DNA of 32,297 nt from NCBI RefSeq assembly GCF_003687455.1, contig NZ_PHOA01000015.1, positions 1 to 32,297 of the forward strand, written 5' to 3'. Position numbers and translations under genes: made by a program. Numbering within the stretch: position 1 is the stretch's first letter; each line of letters starts with the position of its first letter. Shown one piece after another: positions 1 to 10,451 of the stretch. A model generated the notes under the pieces. The model saw nothing but the letters and a program-made list of their open reading frames with translations. It was not told where the DNA came from and did no database searches. This stretch comes from Kocuria tytonicola (lineage in GTDB: Bacteria > Actinomycetota > Actinomycetes > Actinomycetales > Micrococcaceae).

Positions 1-1
1 G

Positions 2-847
2 ATCGTCACGGGGATGTCCGGTGCCGGGCGCTCCACTGCCGCGAACGCCCTGGAGGACCAGGGCTGGTACGTCGTGGACAACCTGCCCCCGCAGATGCTG
101 GGAACCCTGGCGGACCTGGCCTCCCGCACCCCGCAGACCCTGCCCAGGCTGGCAGTGGTGATCGACGTGCGCGGCAAGGCGCTGTTCAACGACATGAAGG
201 AGACCCTGGCGGCCCTGGAGACCTCCGGCGTGGAGTTCTCCGTGCTGTTCCTCGAGGCCTCTGACGAGGTGCTCGTCTCCCGCTACGAGCTGCAGCGACG
301 GCCGCACCCCCTGCAGGCGGGCGGGCGGATCCTGGACGGCATCAGAGCCGAGCGGGAGCTGCTGCGGGACCTGCGGGAGACCGCGGACTCCGTGCTGGAC
401 ACCACGTCCTTCAACGTCCACGCCCTCACCAAGGCCGTGGCGGACATGTTCTCCACGAGCGGTCCCGTGGTGCTGCGCCTCACGGTCATGAGCTTCGGCT
501 TCAAGTACGGGGTGCCCGCGGACGCCAACTACGTGGCCGACGTCCGCTTCATCCCCAATCCGCACTGGGTGCCCGCCCTGCGTCCCCGCACGGGCAAGGA
601 CCCCGAGGTGCGGGACTACGTGTTCGCCACCGAGGGCGCGCAGACCTTCGTGGACCGTTTCGTGGCCATGCTCGAACCGGTTTTCGCGGGATACCGCAAC
701 GAGAGCAAGCACTACGCCACCATTGCCATCGGCTGCACGGGTGGCAAGCACCGTTCAGTGGCGATCACCGAGGAAGTGGCCCGCCGGCTCAGCAAGTCCC
801 CGCGTGTGACCGTCAACCTCCAGCACCGGGACATGGGCCGCGAGTAG
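2..847 (+). CDS. rapZ: RapZ-family nucleotide-binding protein (5' partial)
   Basis: The reading frame is open from base 2, so the true start is upstream of the window; about 281 residues are visible against a usual length near 285-300, so only a short N-terminal piece is missing. The P-loop near the visible N-terminus reads GMSGAGRS, with Arg where the classical Walker A has Lys. The C-terminal domain carries [10 protein letters not shown] and ends RDMGRE, both typical of the family. In E. coli RapZ is an RNA-binding adaptor controlling glucosamine-6-phosphate synthase mRNA. In actinobacteria the protein is conserved beside yvcK and whiA, but its role is less clear, so function is by family only. 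The stop is 27 bases before yvcK, consistent with one operon. Confidence 0.95.
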   Translation: MVTGMSGAGRSTAANALEDQGWYVVDNLPPQMLGTLADLASRTPQTLPRLAVVIDVRGKALFNDMKETLAALETSGVEFSVLFLEASDEVLVSRYELQRRPHPLQAGGRILDGIRAERELLRDLRETADSVLDTTSFNVHALTKAVADMFSTSGPVVLRLTVMSFGFKYGVPADANYVADVRFIPNPHWVPALRPRTGKDPEVRDYVFATEGAQTFVDRFVAMLEPVFAGYRNESKHYATIAIGCTGGKHRSVAITEEVARRLSKSPRVTVNLQHRDMGRE

Positions 848-874
848 TCCCGACCCCCAGACGTTACGGAAACC

Positions 875-1948
875 ATGAGCACCTTTCCCACCACGGGCGC
901 ACTGCCCCGGCTGCCGCTGAGCAGCCGGCGGGACGTGGACCCCTACCACTCCCTGGACCCCGCCGCCCGGGACGCCCTCACGGACGCCGACTCCGTGGTG
1001 GCCCTCGGCGGCGGCCACGGTCTCTCCGCGAGCCTCTCCGCCCTGCGGCTACTGGCCCCCGCGCTCACGGCGGTGGTCACCGTCGCGGACGACGGCGGCT
1101 CGTCCGGGCGGCTGCGCGACGACCTCGGCGTGCTGCCCCCGGGGGACCTGAGGATGGCCCTGGCCGCCCTGTGCGACGACTCGCAGTGGGGCCGGACGTG
1201 GAGCGACGTGATGCAGCACCGCTTCAGCGTCAAGGCGCACCCGGACGAGGGCCTGGACAACCACGCCCTGGGCAACCTGCTGATCGTCACCCTGTGGGAG
1301 CTGCTCGGCGACCCCGTGGAGGGGCTGCGCTGGGCCGGGGCCCTGCTCGGGGCCCGCGGCCAGGTGCTGCCCATGAGCTGCGTGCCGCTCGTGATCGAGG
1401 GGGACGTGTCCCCGGGCAGCAGCCCCACGGTGGCCTGCCCGCCCGAGTCCGTCACCCGCACGGTCACGGGCCAGTCCCGGCTGGCCAAGGAGGCGGACGT
1501 CTGCAACGTGCGGCTGTCTCCCCAGGACGCCCCGGCGTGCCCCGAGGCCGTGAGCGCGATCGAGGAGGCTTCCTGGGTGGTGCTCGGCCCCGGCTCGTGG
1601 CACACCTCGGTGCTGCCGCACCTGCTGCTCCCGCAGCTGCGGGACGCCATCTGCGCGTCCCCGGCCAGGCGCCTGGTCACCCTGAACCTGTCCCGTGACT
1701 CGGAGACCCTCAGCATGGGATCGGGGGACCAGCTGCGGATCCTGCAGCGCTACGCCCCGGACCTCCGCCTGGACGTGGTGCTCGCAGACCCCTCCGCGGC
1801 GGAGTCCCCCAAGGACGTGGAGGCCGCGGCCGCCCAGCTCGGTGCCGTGGTGCACTGGGACTCGCTGCGGGACAAGGACGGCAGCTCGGTGCACAACCCT
1901 TTCAAACTGGCCGCGGCCTACCAGCAGATCATGAACGCGGAGCGCTGA
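875..1948 (+). CDS. yvcK: YvcK/CofD-like gluconeogenesis and cell-morphology factor
   Basis: This encodes 357 residues of the YvcK (UPF0052, CofD-like) family. Seen in order: the N-terminal nucleotide-binding loop ALGGGHGLSASL, the VTVADDGGSSGRLR block, GDLRMALAAL, the NHALGNLLI motif and a late GPGSWHTSVLPHLL segment. Homologues bind UDP-sugars and are needed for normal peptidoglycan synthesis or growth on gluconeogenic carbon sources in Bacillus and Mycobacterium. The N-terminus has about 35 extra residues before the GGG loop. The start ATG at 875 has only a weak purine stretch upstream (about 867-872), so an alternative start cannot be excluded. It lies 27 bases after rapZ and 51 bases before whiA, the standard actinobacterial trio. 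Confidence 0.95.
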   Translation: MSTFPTTGALPRLPLSSRRDVDPYHSLDPAARDALTDADSVVALGGGHGLSASLSALRLLAPALTAVVTVADDGGSSGRLRDDLGVLPPGDLRMALAALCDDSQWGRTWSDVMQHRFSVKAHPDEGLDNHALGNLLIVTLWELLGDPVEGLRWAGALLGARGQVLPMSCVPLVIEGDVSPGSSPTVACPPESVTRTVTGQSRLAKEADVCNVRLSPQDAPACPEAVSAIEEASWVVLGPGSWHTSVLPHLLLPQLRDAICASPARRLVTLNLSRDSETLSMGSGDQLRILQRYAPDLRLDVVLADPSAAESPKDVEAAAAQLGAVVHWDSLRDKDGSSVHNPFKLAAAYQQIMNAER

Positions 1949-1999
1949 GCGGGTCCGTCCCGTCCGCACCGCCCGTACTCGGCAAGGAGATCGACGTCT

Positions 2000-2992
2000 A
2001 TGGCATTGACCGCCTCGGTCAAGGAAGAACTCGCCCACCTGCAGGTGCGCAAGTCCGCGGTGCGGGCGGCGGAGCTGTCCGCGCTGCTGCGCTTCGCGGG
2101 AGGACTGCACATCGTGGGCGGACGCATCGTGGTGGAGGCGGAGCTCGACACGGAATCCGTGGCCCGGCGCGCGGCGCGCACGGTGGGGGAGGTCTTCGGC
2201 CACGACTGCGAGCTCGGCGTGATCAGCGGCGGCGGTCTGCGGCGTGACCGCTCGTGGGTGGTCCGGGTCGCCCGTGACGGCGAGGCCCTCGCGCGGCGCA
2301 CGGGGCTGCTTGACGCCCACGGGCGCCCGGTGCGTGGTCTGCCGCCCACGGTGGTCAACGGCAGCACCGAGGAGTCCGCTGCAGTGATCCGCGGCGCGTT
2401 CCTGGCCCACGGCTCGCTCACGGAGCCGGGCCGTGCGGCCGCCATGGAGTTCACGTGCCCCGGGCCCGAGGCCGCGCTGGCGCTCGTGGGCTCCGCCCGC
2501 CGTCTGGACGTGCTCGCCAAGGCGCGCCAGGTGCGCGGCGTGGACCGCGTCGTCGTGCGGGACGGGGACACGATTGCCGCCCTGCTCACCCGGCTGGGGG
2601 CCCACCGCGCACTGCTGCAGTGGGAGGACCGCCGCATGCGCAAGGAGGTGCGGGCCACGGCCAACCGGCTCGCCAACTTCGACGACGCCAACCTCCGCCG
2701 CTCCGCGCAGGCGGCCGTCACGGCCGGGGCCAAGGTGGAGCGCGCCCTGGACGTCCTGGGCGACGACGCCCCGGAGCACCTGCGTGCCGCGGGGCGGCTG
2801 CGCGTGGCGAACAAGCAGGCGAGCCTGGACGAGCTCGGGCGGCTCTCGGACCCGCCGCTCACCAAGGACGCAATTGCCGGCCGGATCCGGCGGCTGCTCG
2901 CCATGGCGGACCGCAAGGCCGAGGAGCTGGGAGTGGCCACCACCTCGGAGTTCGCGGCGCAGGCCGGACAGGAGCAGCGGCGCGGATCGTAG
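2000..2992 (+). CDS. whiA: WhiA DNA-binding developmental/cell-division regulator
   Basis: The product is 330 residues, the usual WhiA length. It opens with [14 protein letters not shown], typical of the family. It has the LAGLIDADG-like N-terminal domain ([16 protein letters not shown], then [12 protein letters not shown]) and ends with the helix-turn-helix region ([28 protein letters not shown]). WhiA works with WhiB to activate sporulation and septation genes in Streptomyces; in non-sporulating actinobacteria it is kept, and a role in division or chromosome segregation is proposed. The start ATG is set by an AAGGAG ribosome site at 1984-1989, 10 bases upstream. It is the last gene of the rapZ-yvcK-whiA group; the next gene has its own promoter region. 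Confidence 0.95.
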   Translation: MALTASVKEELAHLQVRKSAVRAAELSALLRFAGGLHIVGGRIVVEAELDTESVARRAARTVGEVFGHDCELGVISGGGLRRDRSWVVRVARDGEALARRTGLLDAHGRPVRGLPPTVVNGSTEESAAVIRGAFLAHGSLTEPGRAAAMEFTCPGPEAALALVGSARRLDVLAKARQVRGVDRVVVRDGDTIAALLTRLGAHRALLQWEDRRMRKEVRATANRLANFDDANLRRSAQAAVTAGAKVERALDVLGDDAPEHLRAAGRLRVANKQASLDELGRLSDPPLTKDAIAGRIRRLLAMADRKAEELGVATTSEFAAQAGQEQRRGS

Positions 2993-3043
2993 CAGGGCGC
3001 GGTGACGGACCGGTGAATGTTGGTTTATGTGGGATCAACGTGT

Positions 3044-3060
3044 GAGGTGCGATTCACCTC
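3044..3060. promoter_or_regulatory. Inverted repeat, candidate operator upstream of gap
   Basis: GAGGTG-N5-CACCTC is a perfect 6-bp inverted repeat ending 9-10 bases before the proposed -35 element of the gap promoter. This position suits an activator or repressor site. No regulator is identified, and the repeat could also be the last stem after whiA. The surrounding stretch (about 3015-3100) is clearly less GC-rich than the flanking coding DNA. Confidence 0.4.
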
Positions 3061-3069
3061 GGAATGCAC

Positions 3070-4235
<1,166 letters not shown>

Positions 4236-4250
4236 CACAGACCGTTCAGT

Positions 4251-4278
4251 GGCGCCGGTGCCCCAGGGCGCCGGCGCC
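4251..4278 (+). other. Intercistronic hairpin between gap and pgk
   Basis: An 8-bp perfect stem (GGCGCCGG/CCGGCGCC) is extended by a wobble pair and three more pairs around a 4-base loop. It starts 15 bases after the gap stop and ends before the pgk ribosome site. There is no T-tract, so it could be a partial terminator, a processing site or a 3' stabiliser that raises gap mRNA over pgk. The structure is seen; the role is inferred. Confidence 0.5.
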
Positions 4279-4321
4279 ATTGTCGTCGGTACGCGTTCAC
4301 CACAGGGAAGGGATGACGGAT

Positions 4322-5545
4322 ATGGCCAAGTCGCTGGACGATCTCATTGCCGAGGGGGTTGCGGGGCGCCGCGTTCTCGTGCGCTCGGACCTCAACGTGC
4401 CTCTGGACGGTTCCACCGTGACCGATGACGGGCGCGTGCGCGCGTCCCTGCCGGTCCTGGAGAAGCTCGCCCACGCCGGCGCACGGGTCATCGTGATGGC
4501 GCACCTCGGGCGCCCCAAGGGCACCGTGGACCCCAAGTACTCCATCAAGCCCGCCGCGGACCGGCTGGCCGAGCTCGCGGACGTGCCGGTCGTCGTCGCC
4601 ACCGACGTGGTGGGCGAGGACGCGCAGGCCAAGGCCGAGGCGCTGCAGGACGGCCAGATCCTGGTCCTGGAGAACGTGCGCTACGACCCCCGCGAGACCT
4701 CCAAGGACGACGCCGAACGCGAGGCCTTCGCGCGCGAGCTCGCGGCGCTCACCGGTGAGAACGGCGCCTACGTGGACGACGCCTTTGGCGCCGTGCACCG
4801 CAAGCACGCGTCCGTCTACGACGTCGCGCGCGTGCTGCCCGGCTACCTGGGTGACCTCGTGAAGACCGAGGTGGGCGTCCTGAGCAAGGTCATCTCCGAT
4901 CCCGAGCGCCCGTTCGTGGTGGTCATGGGGGGCTCCAAGGTCTCCGACAAGCTCGCGGTGATCGACAACCTGATCGGCAAGGCGGACTCCCTGCTGATCG
5001 GCGGCGGCATGGTGTTCACGTTCCTCGCCGCCCAGGGCTACTCCGTGGGCTCCTCCCTGCTGGAGCAGGACCAGATCGAGACCGTGAAGGGCTACCTGGA
5101 CCGCGCCGAGAGCGCGGGCACGGAGATCGTGCTGCCCGTGGACGTGGTCTACGCCGCGCGCTTCGCCGAGGACGCCGAGCACGAGGTGCGCCCCGTCGCG
5201 GACATCGAGGGCGGGGAGATCGGCGAATCCGGGCTGGGCCTGGACATCGGACCCGAGTCCGCCACGATTTTCGCCGAGAGGATCGCCGGCGCGAAGACCG
5301 TGTTCTGGAACGGCCCCGTGGGCGTGTTCGAGATGGCGGCGTTCGCCGGGGGCACCAGGGCCGTGGCCGAGGCCTTGGCCACGTCCGACGCCATGAGCGT
5401 GATCGGCGGCGGCGACTCCGCCTCCGCCGTGCGCAACCTGGGCTACCGCGACGAACAGTTCGGCCACATCTCCACCGGCGGCGGCGCATCGCTCGAGTTC
5501 ATCGAAGGCAAGGAGCTGCCCGGCGTCGTCGCGCTGGGGGCCTGA
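4322..5545 (+). CDS. pgk: Phosphoglycerate kinase
   Basis: This transfers phosphate from 1,3-bisphosphoglycerate to ADP. The product is 407 residues, normal for the family. Visible motifs in order are [52 protein letters not shown], the NGPVGVFE hinge region and the nucleotide-binding [10 protein letters not shown] followed by [12 protein letters not shown]. The start is the ATG at 4322: the purine run GGAAGGG at 4306-4312 is correctly spaced for it, but sits directly against the in-frame ATG at 4313. A TTG at 4280 would add residues not found in homologues. It lies 86 bases after gap and 41 bases before tpiA. Confidence 0.97.
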   Translation: MAKSLDDLIAEGVAGRRVLVRSDLNVPLDGSTVTDDGRVRASLPVLEKLAHAGARVIVMAHLGRPKGTVDPKYSIKPAADRLAELADVPVVVATDVVGEDAQAKAEALQDGQILVLENVRYDPRETSKDDAEREAFARELAALTGENGAYVDDAFGAVHRKHASVYDVARVLPGYLGDLVKTEVGVLSKVISDPERPFVVVMGGSKVSDKLAVIDNLIGKADSLLIGGGMVFTFLAAQGYSVGSSLLEQDQIETVKGYLDRAESAGTEIVLPVDVVYAARFAEDAEHEVRPVADIEGGEIGESGLGLDIGPESATIFAERIAGAKTVFWNGPVGVFEMAAFAGGTRAVAEALATSDAMSVIGGGDSASAVRNLGYRDEQFGHISTGGGASLEFIEGKELPGVVALGA

Positions 5546-5586
5546 GTCCGCCACCTGAACCACACGCCGAACCGAGGAGGACGAGC

Positions 5587-6402
5587 ATGACCACGCAGAC
5601 CAACGGTGCTTTCGACCGCACGCCCCTGATCGCGGGCAACTGGAAGATGAACATGGACCACACGCAGGGGATCGCGCTGCTGCAGAAGCTCGCGTGGACC
5701 CTGAAGGACGCCAAGCACGACTTCTCCCGTGTGGAGGTCGCGGTGTTCCCGCCGTTCACGGACCTGCGCTCGGTGCAGTCCCTCGTGGAGGGGGACGGGC
5801 TGCAGATCCGCTACGGGGCACAGGACCTCTCCGACCAGGACTCGGGTGCCTACACCGGGGACGTCTCCGGTCAGTTCCTCGCCAAGCTCGGGTGCACCTA
5901 CGCGCTCGTGGGCCACTCGGAGCGCCGCAGCATCCACGAGGAGTCGGACCGGTTGTGCCGGGACAAGGTCCGCGCGGCCGTCCGGCACAGCCTGACCCCC
6001 ATGCTGTGCGTGGGCGAGGGGCTCGACGAGCGCCAGGCCGGCAACCACGTGAGCTACAGCCTTGAGCAGCTGCGGGGAAGCCTCGACGAGCTCTCCGCGG
6101 GGGAGCTCGAGGGTCTCGTGGTGGCCTACGAGCCCGTCTGGGCCATCGGCACCGGCGAGGTGGCCGGTCCGGAGGACGCCCAGGAGATGTGCCACGCCAT
6201 CCGCGAGGAACTGGGCTCCCTGTACGGCGAGGACTTCGCCCGGGTCACCCGCATCCTCTACGGCGGCTCCGTGAAGTCCTCCAACGTGGCCTCCATCCTC
6301 TCCGGCGCGGACGTGGACGGCGCCCTGGTGGGCGGCGCGAGCCTCGACGCCGAGGAGTTCGCCAAGATCGCCCGGTTCGAGCAGCACCTGGTCACCGGCT
6401 GA
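5587..6402 (+). CDS. tpiA: Triosephosphate isomerase
   Basis: This interconverts dihydroxyacetone phosphate and glyceraldehyde-3-phosphate. The 271-residue product carries all catalytic residues: Asn and Lys in GNWKMN (Lys about 20), His in VGHSERR (about 110), Glu in [11 protein letters not shown] (about 182), plus the phosphate-binding YGGSVKSSN and [10 protein letters not shown] loops. The N-terminus has about 10 residues more than the shortest homologues. The start ATG follows GAGGAGG at 5574-5580 with a 6-base gap. Last gene of the gap-pgk-tpiA run. In corynebacteria ppc lies next; here it does not, and a large hairpin follows. Confidence 0.97.
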   Translation: MTTQTNGAFDRTPLIAGNWKMNMDHTQGIALLQKLAWTLKDAKHDFSRVEVAVFPPFTDLRSVQSLVEGDGLQIRYGAQDLSDQDSGAYTGDVSGQFLAKLGCTYALVGHSERRSIHEESDRLCRDKVRAAVRHSLTPMLCVGEGLDERQAGNHVSYSLEQLRGSLDELSAGELEGLVVAYEPVWAIGTGEVAGPEDAQEMCHAIREELGSLYGEDFARVTRILYGGSVKSSNVASILSGADVDGALVGGASLDAEEFAKIARFEQHLVTG

Positions 6403-6425
6403 TTCCAGACCGCTTCAGCACAGCG

Positions 6426-6469
6426 CCGCCGCCCCGCCCCGTGGCACTCCCCACGGCGCGGGACGGCGG
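6426..6469 (+). terminator. Large hairpin after tpiA, probable terminator
   Basis: A stem of about 17 pairs with two single mismatches closes a 6-base loop (6445-6450); the apical part is CCGTGG/CCACGG. It begins 24 bases after the tpiA stop. No T-run follows, as is common for high-GC actinobacterial terminators. It separates tpiA from secG. Confidence 0.65.
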
Positions 6470-6566
6470 TGTTCTCCGGGGCGGGTGCCGCCCCGTGTCC
6501 CCGCCCGGAGTCTCCCCGCGGCAGCACGCACCGAGGGGCCTGCCGCGGGCGTCCGGGCTCGGGCTG

Positions 6567-6572
6567 TAAACT
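6567..6572 (+). promoter_or_regulatory. Candidate secG -10 element
   Basis: TAAACT followed by GG fits the TANNNT -10 pattern and recurs at other starts in this window. It sits after the tpiA hairpin and about 100 bases before secG. No convincing -35 is visible at 17 bases, so it is a weak call on its own. Confidence 0.4.
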
Positions 6573-6670
6573 GGTGGCAGATTCCTCCGTCGTGGCACCG
6601 CCCGGGCACGTCCCGGTGCTGGGCCGCGGCCCCGTCAGCTTCTCCGAGAACCCGTGAATCGAGGCAATTC

Positions 6671-6925
6671 GTGGAGATCCTCCAGATCGTCCTGCAGGTG
6701 CTCATCGTGGTCACCAGCATCCTGTGCATCATGTTCGTCCTGCTCAACAAGGGCAAGGGCGGCGGTCTCTCCGACATGTTCGGCGGCGGCATGACCCAGT
6801 CGCTGAACACCTCGGGGGCCGCGCAGAAGAACGTGGTGCGGATCACCACCGTGCTGGCCATCGTGTGGGCGCTGTCCATCGTGGGCTACGCCCTGCTCCT
6901 GCGCTTCAGCGCACCGGTGGCCTGA
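6671..6925 (+). CDS. secG: SecG protein-export translocase subunit
   Basis: SecG is the small membrane subunit of the SecYEG translocon. The 84-residue product has two transmembrane segments (about residues 2-22 and 57-79) joined by the family loop NKGKGGGLSDMFGGG. The start is GTG at 6671 (MEILQIVLQVLIVV), with GAGGC at 6661-6665 as a modest ribosome site; the same frame is open upstream, but that sequence is Pro/Arg-rich, unlike any SecG, and overlaps the proposed promoter. Location after tpiA is typical for actinobacteria. Convergent with pgl. Confidence 0.93.
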   Translation: MEILQIVLQVLIVVTSILCIMFVLLNKGKGGGLSDMFGGGMTQSLNTSGAAQKNVVRITTVLAIVWALSIVGYALLLRFSAPVA

Positions 6926-6942
6926 GCGCACCGGACCGGTGG

Positions 6943-6992
6943 CACGACGACGCCGCCCCCGACCGGGAACGGTCGGGGGCGGCGTCGTCGTG
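6943..6992. terminator. Perfect 22-bp inverted repeat, bidirectional terminator
   Basis: The arms at 6943-6964 and 6971-6992 are perfectly complementary around the 6-base loop GGGAAC. It starts 17 bases after the secG stop and ends 13 bases before the pgl stop, exactly between two convergent genes. A very stable stem without T-tracts on either side fits an actinobacterial bidirectional terminator. Confidence 0.85.
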
Positions 6993-7005
6993 ACGGGGGG
7001 GGTGC

Positions 7006-7794
7006 TCAGTTCGGCGTCGGATCCTCGGGCACCCCGGGCAGGGCGTCCTCGGTGACGAGCCACAACGTCTCGTGGACACCGCGCACGGCGCTTCCGGGTG
7101 CTTCCACCGGGGTCGCACCGGGACGCCGCACCGCGGCGAGGGCCCCCGCCTTGGCGGTCCCGGAGACCAGCAGCCACACGCGGTCGGCGGAGTTGATGGC
7201 CGGCAGCGACAGTGTCACGCGCGTGGGCGGCGGCTTGGGGGAGTCCGCCACGGCGAACACGGTCCGGTCCGAGCGCAGCACGTCCTGCCGTCCCGGGAAG
7301 AGGGACGCCACGTGCGTGTCCGGCCCGAGGCTCAGCAGGGCCACGTCGAAGCGGGGCAGTGCGCCGGGGGTGCCCTCCATCTCGGCGGCCGCGGCGAGCT
7401 CCTCCCGGTAGTCCTCGGCGGCCGCCGCAGCCGACTCGATCTCGTCCGACCCGGCCACGGGGTGCACGCGGTCCCAGTCCAGCTCCAGGGAGTCGTCCCA
7501 CGCGTCCGCGGCCTGCACGCCATTGCGCTCGGAGTCCGCCCCGGGCAGGAAGCGTTCGTCGGACCACCACACGTTCACGCGGGACCAGTCCACGGCCTGG
7601 ACCTCCGGCTGCCGGGCGAGCTCCTCGACCACTCTGGTGCCCATGCTGCCGCCCGTGAGCAGCAGGGTGGCCTCACCGCGCTCGTCCTGCGCGCTCTCGA
7701 GAACCTCCAGGACGCGGCGCGCCGTGTCGCGTGCGAGCCGCTCGGCGCCGTCGTGGGGCACGAGACGGGGTTCGGGACGCTCCCGGCCGTTCAC
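7006..7794 (-). CDS. pgl: 6-phosphogluconolactonase
   Basis: This hydrolyses 6-phosphogluconolactone to 6-phosphogluconate, the second step of the oxidative pentose phosphate pathway. The 262-residue product belongs to the NagB/DevB sugar-phosphate family: an N-terminal TLLLTGGSMG loop, VNVWWSDERFLP with conserved Asp-Glu-Arg, and FDVALLSLGPDTHVASLFPG, where the family often has GMGxDGHxASLFPG. In that last motif the usual DGH is DTH. The start is GTG at 7794, overlapping the opcA stop by four bases (GTGA), so translation is coupled. Last gene of the tkt-tal-pgi-zwf-opcA-pgl operon. Confidence 0.94.
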   Translation of the reverse strand: MNGRERPEPRLVPHDGAERLARDTARRVLEVLESAQDERGEATLLLTGGSMGTRVVEELARQPEVQAVDWSRVNVWWSDERFLPGADSERNGVQAADAWDDSLELDWDRVHPVAGSDEIESAAAAAEDYREELAAAAEMEGTPGALPRFDVALLSLGPDTHVASLFPGRQDVLRSDRTVFAVADSPKPPPTRVTLSLPAINSADRVWLLVSGTAKAGALAAVRRPGATPVEAPGSAVRGVHETLWLVTEDALPGVPEDPTPN

Positions 7795-8879
7795 GCGCCG
7801 TCCTCTCCGGCGCCGGATCCCACGACGCAGCCGGGCTGGGCGCGCCGCATGGCGCCCGGCTCCTCGTCCGGCACGGCGGGCGAGTCCTGGGCACGGTCCC
7901 CGGCCGCGGACAGGGCCTCGTCGAGGGACGTGGTGACCTCCGTGCCGTCGGCCGAGCGGGTGGTGATCCGTGCGCTGGCGAGACCGTTCGTGATCACCTC
8001 GCCGTAGACCTCGTCCGCGTCCAGGCGCCGCAGCTCCTCCGCGAGGCAGGCGTTGAGGTCCCGCACGGGCATGGCGATCTGCTGCTCGGGCTGCCCCGGC
8101 TGGGTCAGCACCGCGACGGTGCGTCCGGGGCGGTCGAGCTCCACCACGCCGTCGTCCGTCACGAGCGCCACGCGGTCCAGGGCGCGGCGGGACTCGTCAC
8201 CCACGATGGTTGCGGGGGCGTCGAGCTTGCTGGACAGCCACACGCCCAGCAGCAGCATGGACGGGGCCACGGCGGCGCCCTCCAGCACGATCTCGCGGAC
8301 GGCCACCGGGCCCACCTGGTCCAGCACGGCGGCGAGCTGCACGCGCCAGTTGGTGACCCGCGTCCATGCCAGGTCCGTGTCACCGGGGGTGTACTGCCGG
8401 GACAGCTGGGCGAGCGAGGCGAACGGATCATCGGCGCGGGCCGAGTCCGTGATGCGACGGTGCGCGATCCGGCCGATGGAGCTGCCGCTGGGGTTCTCGG
8501 GGAAGTCGTGCGGCCACCACGCCACGATGGGCGCGTCCGGCAGCAGCAGGGCGGAGACCAGGGTCTCCGTGGGCTCGGCGAGATCGCCGTAGCCGTGCAG
8601 CAGGATGACCTCGGAGGCCCCGGCGTCCCCGCCCATGCGCAGCTGGGCGTCCAGACGGGTCTCGTCCGTGGCAGAGTGCGCCACGTGCACGATGATCCGG
8701 CACGGGTGCTCGTGGCTCGCGTAGTTGGCGGCCTCCACCGCCATCTCGGAGTGTCCGGCCCGTGCCAGGATCACGAGCGTGAGCACGCGTCCCAGGGTCA
8801 CCACGCCGTTCTCGTCCCGCAGCTGGTTGAGCTTCTTCTCGATCCTGGCCGCGGTGGTGTTCTCCATGTCGACTATCAC
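7791..8879 (-). CDS. opcA: OpcA, glucose-6-phosphate dehydrogenase assembly protein
   Basis: OpcA is required for assembly or allosteric activation of glucose-6-phosphate dehydrogenase in actinobacteria and cyanobacteria. The 362-residue product starts MIVDMENTTAARIEKKLNQL, close to the usual MIVDL start of this family, and has the conserved IVAWWPHDFP and YTPGDTDLAWTRVTNWR segments. The GTG start at 8879 overlaps the zwf stop by four bases (GTGA), so the two partners are translated together; an internal ATG at 8867 is less likely because the family begins at MIVD. The C-terminal 40 residues are acidic and poorly conserved. It overlaps pgl in the same way. Confidence 0.95.
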   Translation of the reverse strand: MIVDMENTTAARIEKKLNQLRDENGVVTLGRVLTLVILARAGHSEMAVEAANYASHEHPCRIIVHVAHSATDETRLDAQLRMGGDAGASEVILLHGYGDLAEPTETLVSALLLPDAPIVAWWPHDFPENPSGSSIGRIAHRRITDSARADDPFASLAQLSRQYTPGDTDLAWTRVTNWRVQLAAVLDQVGPVAVREIVLEGAAVAPSMLLLGVWLSSKLDAPATIVGDESRRALDRVALVTDDGVVELDRPGRTVAVLTQPGQPEQQIAMPVRDLNACLAEELRRLDADEVYGEVITNGLASARITTRSADGTEVTTSLDEALSAAGDRAQDSPAVPDEEPGAMRRAQPGCVVGSGAGEDGA

Positions 8880-10414
8880 GGTCGCCTCCAGACACGTCCG
8901 TCACGGGCCATGAGCTCGTGGGCGGCTGCGGGTCCCCAGGACCCTGGTTCGTAGGGTTCGGGCACGATCCGGTGCTCGGCCCAGTACTGCTCGAAGGGGT
9001 CCAGGATCTTCCAGGACTGCTCCACCTCGGAGTGGTCCGGGAACAGCGGGGGCTCGCCGAGCAGCACGTCGAAGATGAGCCGCTCGTAGGCCTCCGGGCT
9101 GGACTCCGTGAACGCGTGGCCGTAGCCGAAGTCCATGGTGACGTCCCGGATCTCGGACTGCGTGCCGGGAACCTTGGAGCCGAAGCGGATGGTCACTCCC
9201 TCGTCCGGCTGGATCCGGATCACGATCGCGTTCTGCCCGAACTCCCCGTGGTCCGTGTCCCGGAACAGCAGGTTGGGGGACTTCTTGAACGCCACGGCGA
9301 TCTCCGTGACGCGCCGCCCCAGCCGTTTGCCGGCGCGCAGGTAGAACGGCACCCCGGCCCACCGGCGGTTGTTGATGTCCACGCGCAACGCGGCGAACGT
9401 CTCCGTCCGGGAGTCAGCGGGGATGTCGCTCTCCTCGTGGAAGCCCTTCACGAACTCGCCGCCCTGCAGCCCGGACGTGTACTGGCCGAGCGCCGAGTGC
9501 TCGCCGAGGTCCTCGGGCAGCACCACGGACTCCAGCACCTTGGCCTTCTCCCGGCGCAGGTGGTGGGCGGAGAAGGACGCGGGCTCCTCCATGGCCGTGA
9601 GCGCGAGCAGCTGCAGCAGGTGGTTCTGGATCACGTCCCGGGCCGCTCCCACACCGTCGTAGTACCCGGCGCGGGAGCCGATGCCGATCTCCTCCGCCAT
9701 GGTGATCTGCACGTGGTCCACGTACCGGGCGTTCCACAGGGGCTCGAACATCTGGTTGGCGAAGCGCAGCGCCAGGATGTTCTGCACCGTCTCCTTGCCC
9801 AGGTAGTGGTCGATGCGGAACACGCTGTCGGCGCGGAACACCCGCTCCACGATCGCGTTGAGCTCCCGGGCGGACTCGAGGTCGTGGCCGAAAGGCTTCT
9901 CGATGACCACGCGGCGCCAGCCCGTGCAGTCCTCACTGTCCGCGAGGTCGTGGTCGGCAAGCTGCTGGCACACCACCTCGAACGCCTTGGGCGGGATGGA
10001 CAGGTAGAACGCGTGGTTGCCACGCGTCCCGCGGTCCCGGTCCAGCTCGTCGAGGGTCTGCGCGAGGCGGTCGTACGCGTCGTCGTCGTCGAACTCGCCG
10101 TGCACGAACCGCAGCCCCGAGGCGAACTGGTTCCACAGGTCCTCGTTGTAGGGCGTGCGGGCGTGCTGGGTGACGTTCTCCTTGACGTACTCCGCGAACT
10201 GGGCGTCGTCCCAGTCCCGCCGCCCGAAGCCCACCAGCGAGAACGCCGGGGGCAGCAGGCTGCGGTTCGCGAGGTCGTACATGGCCGGCAGCAGCTTCTT
10301 CTTGGCGAGGTCGCCGGTGACCCCGAACAGGACCAGCGCCGAGGGTGCGGCCACGCGGGTCAGGCGCCTGTCGTTCGGGTCCCGCAGGGGGTTCTGGTGT
10401 GAGGTGTCGGGCAC
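8876..10414 (-). CDS. zwf: Glucose-6-phosphate 1-dehydrogenase
   Basis: This oxidises glucose-6-phosphate to 6-phosphogluconolactone and produces NADPH. The 512-residue product has the NADP-binding FGVTGDLAKKKLLPAMY at about residues 31-47, the EKPFGHD motif and the substrate-binding RIDHYLGKETVQN block with the catalytic His. The start is GTG at 10414 preceded by GACAGGA about 5-6 bases upstream. It lies 37 bases after pgi and overlaps opcA by four bases. Its activity probably depends on the coupled OpcA, as known for other actinobacteria. Confidence 0.97.
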   Translation of the reverse strand: MPDTSHQNPLRDPNDRRLTRVAAPSALVLFGVTGDLAKKKLLPAMYDLANRSLLPPAFSLVGFGRRDWDDAQFAEYVKENVTQHARTPYNEDLWNQFASGLRFVHGEFDDDDAYDRLAQTLDELDRDRGTRGNHAFYLSIPPKAFEVVCQQLADHDLADSEDCTGWRRVVIEKPFGHDLESARELNAIVERVFRADSVFRIDHYLGKETVQNILALRFANQMFEPLWNARYVDHVQITMAEEIGIGSRAGYYDGVGAARDVIQNHLLQLLALTAMEEPASFSAHHLRREKAKVLESVVLPEDLGEHSALGQYTSGLQGGEFVKGFHEESDIPADSRTETFAALRVDINNRRWAGVPFYLRAGKRLGRRVTEIAVAFKKSPNLLFRDTDHGEFGQNAIVIRIQPDEGVTIRFGSKVPGTQSEIRDVTMDFGYGHAFTESSPEAYERLIFDVLLGEPPLFPDHSEVEQSWKILDPFEQYWAEHRIVPEPYEPGSWGPAAAHELMARDGRVWRRP

Positions 10415-10451
10415 GGGGTTCCTGTCCGGTCGCAGTTCGGTGGAGGAGGGC

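Noticed and set aside
7072-8007. A 311-codon plus-strand frame across pgl and opcA
   Set aside because: Antisense to two genes with clear families and translational overlaps; no features of its own.
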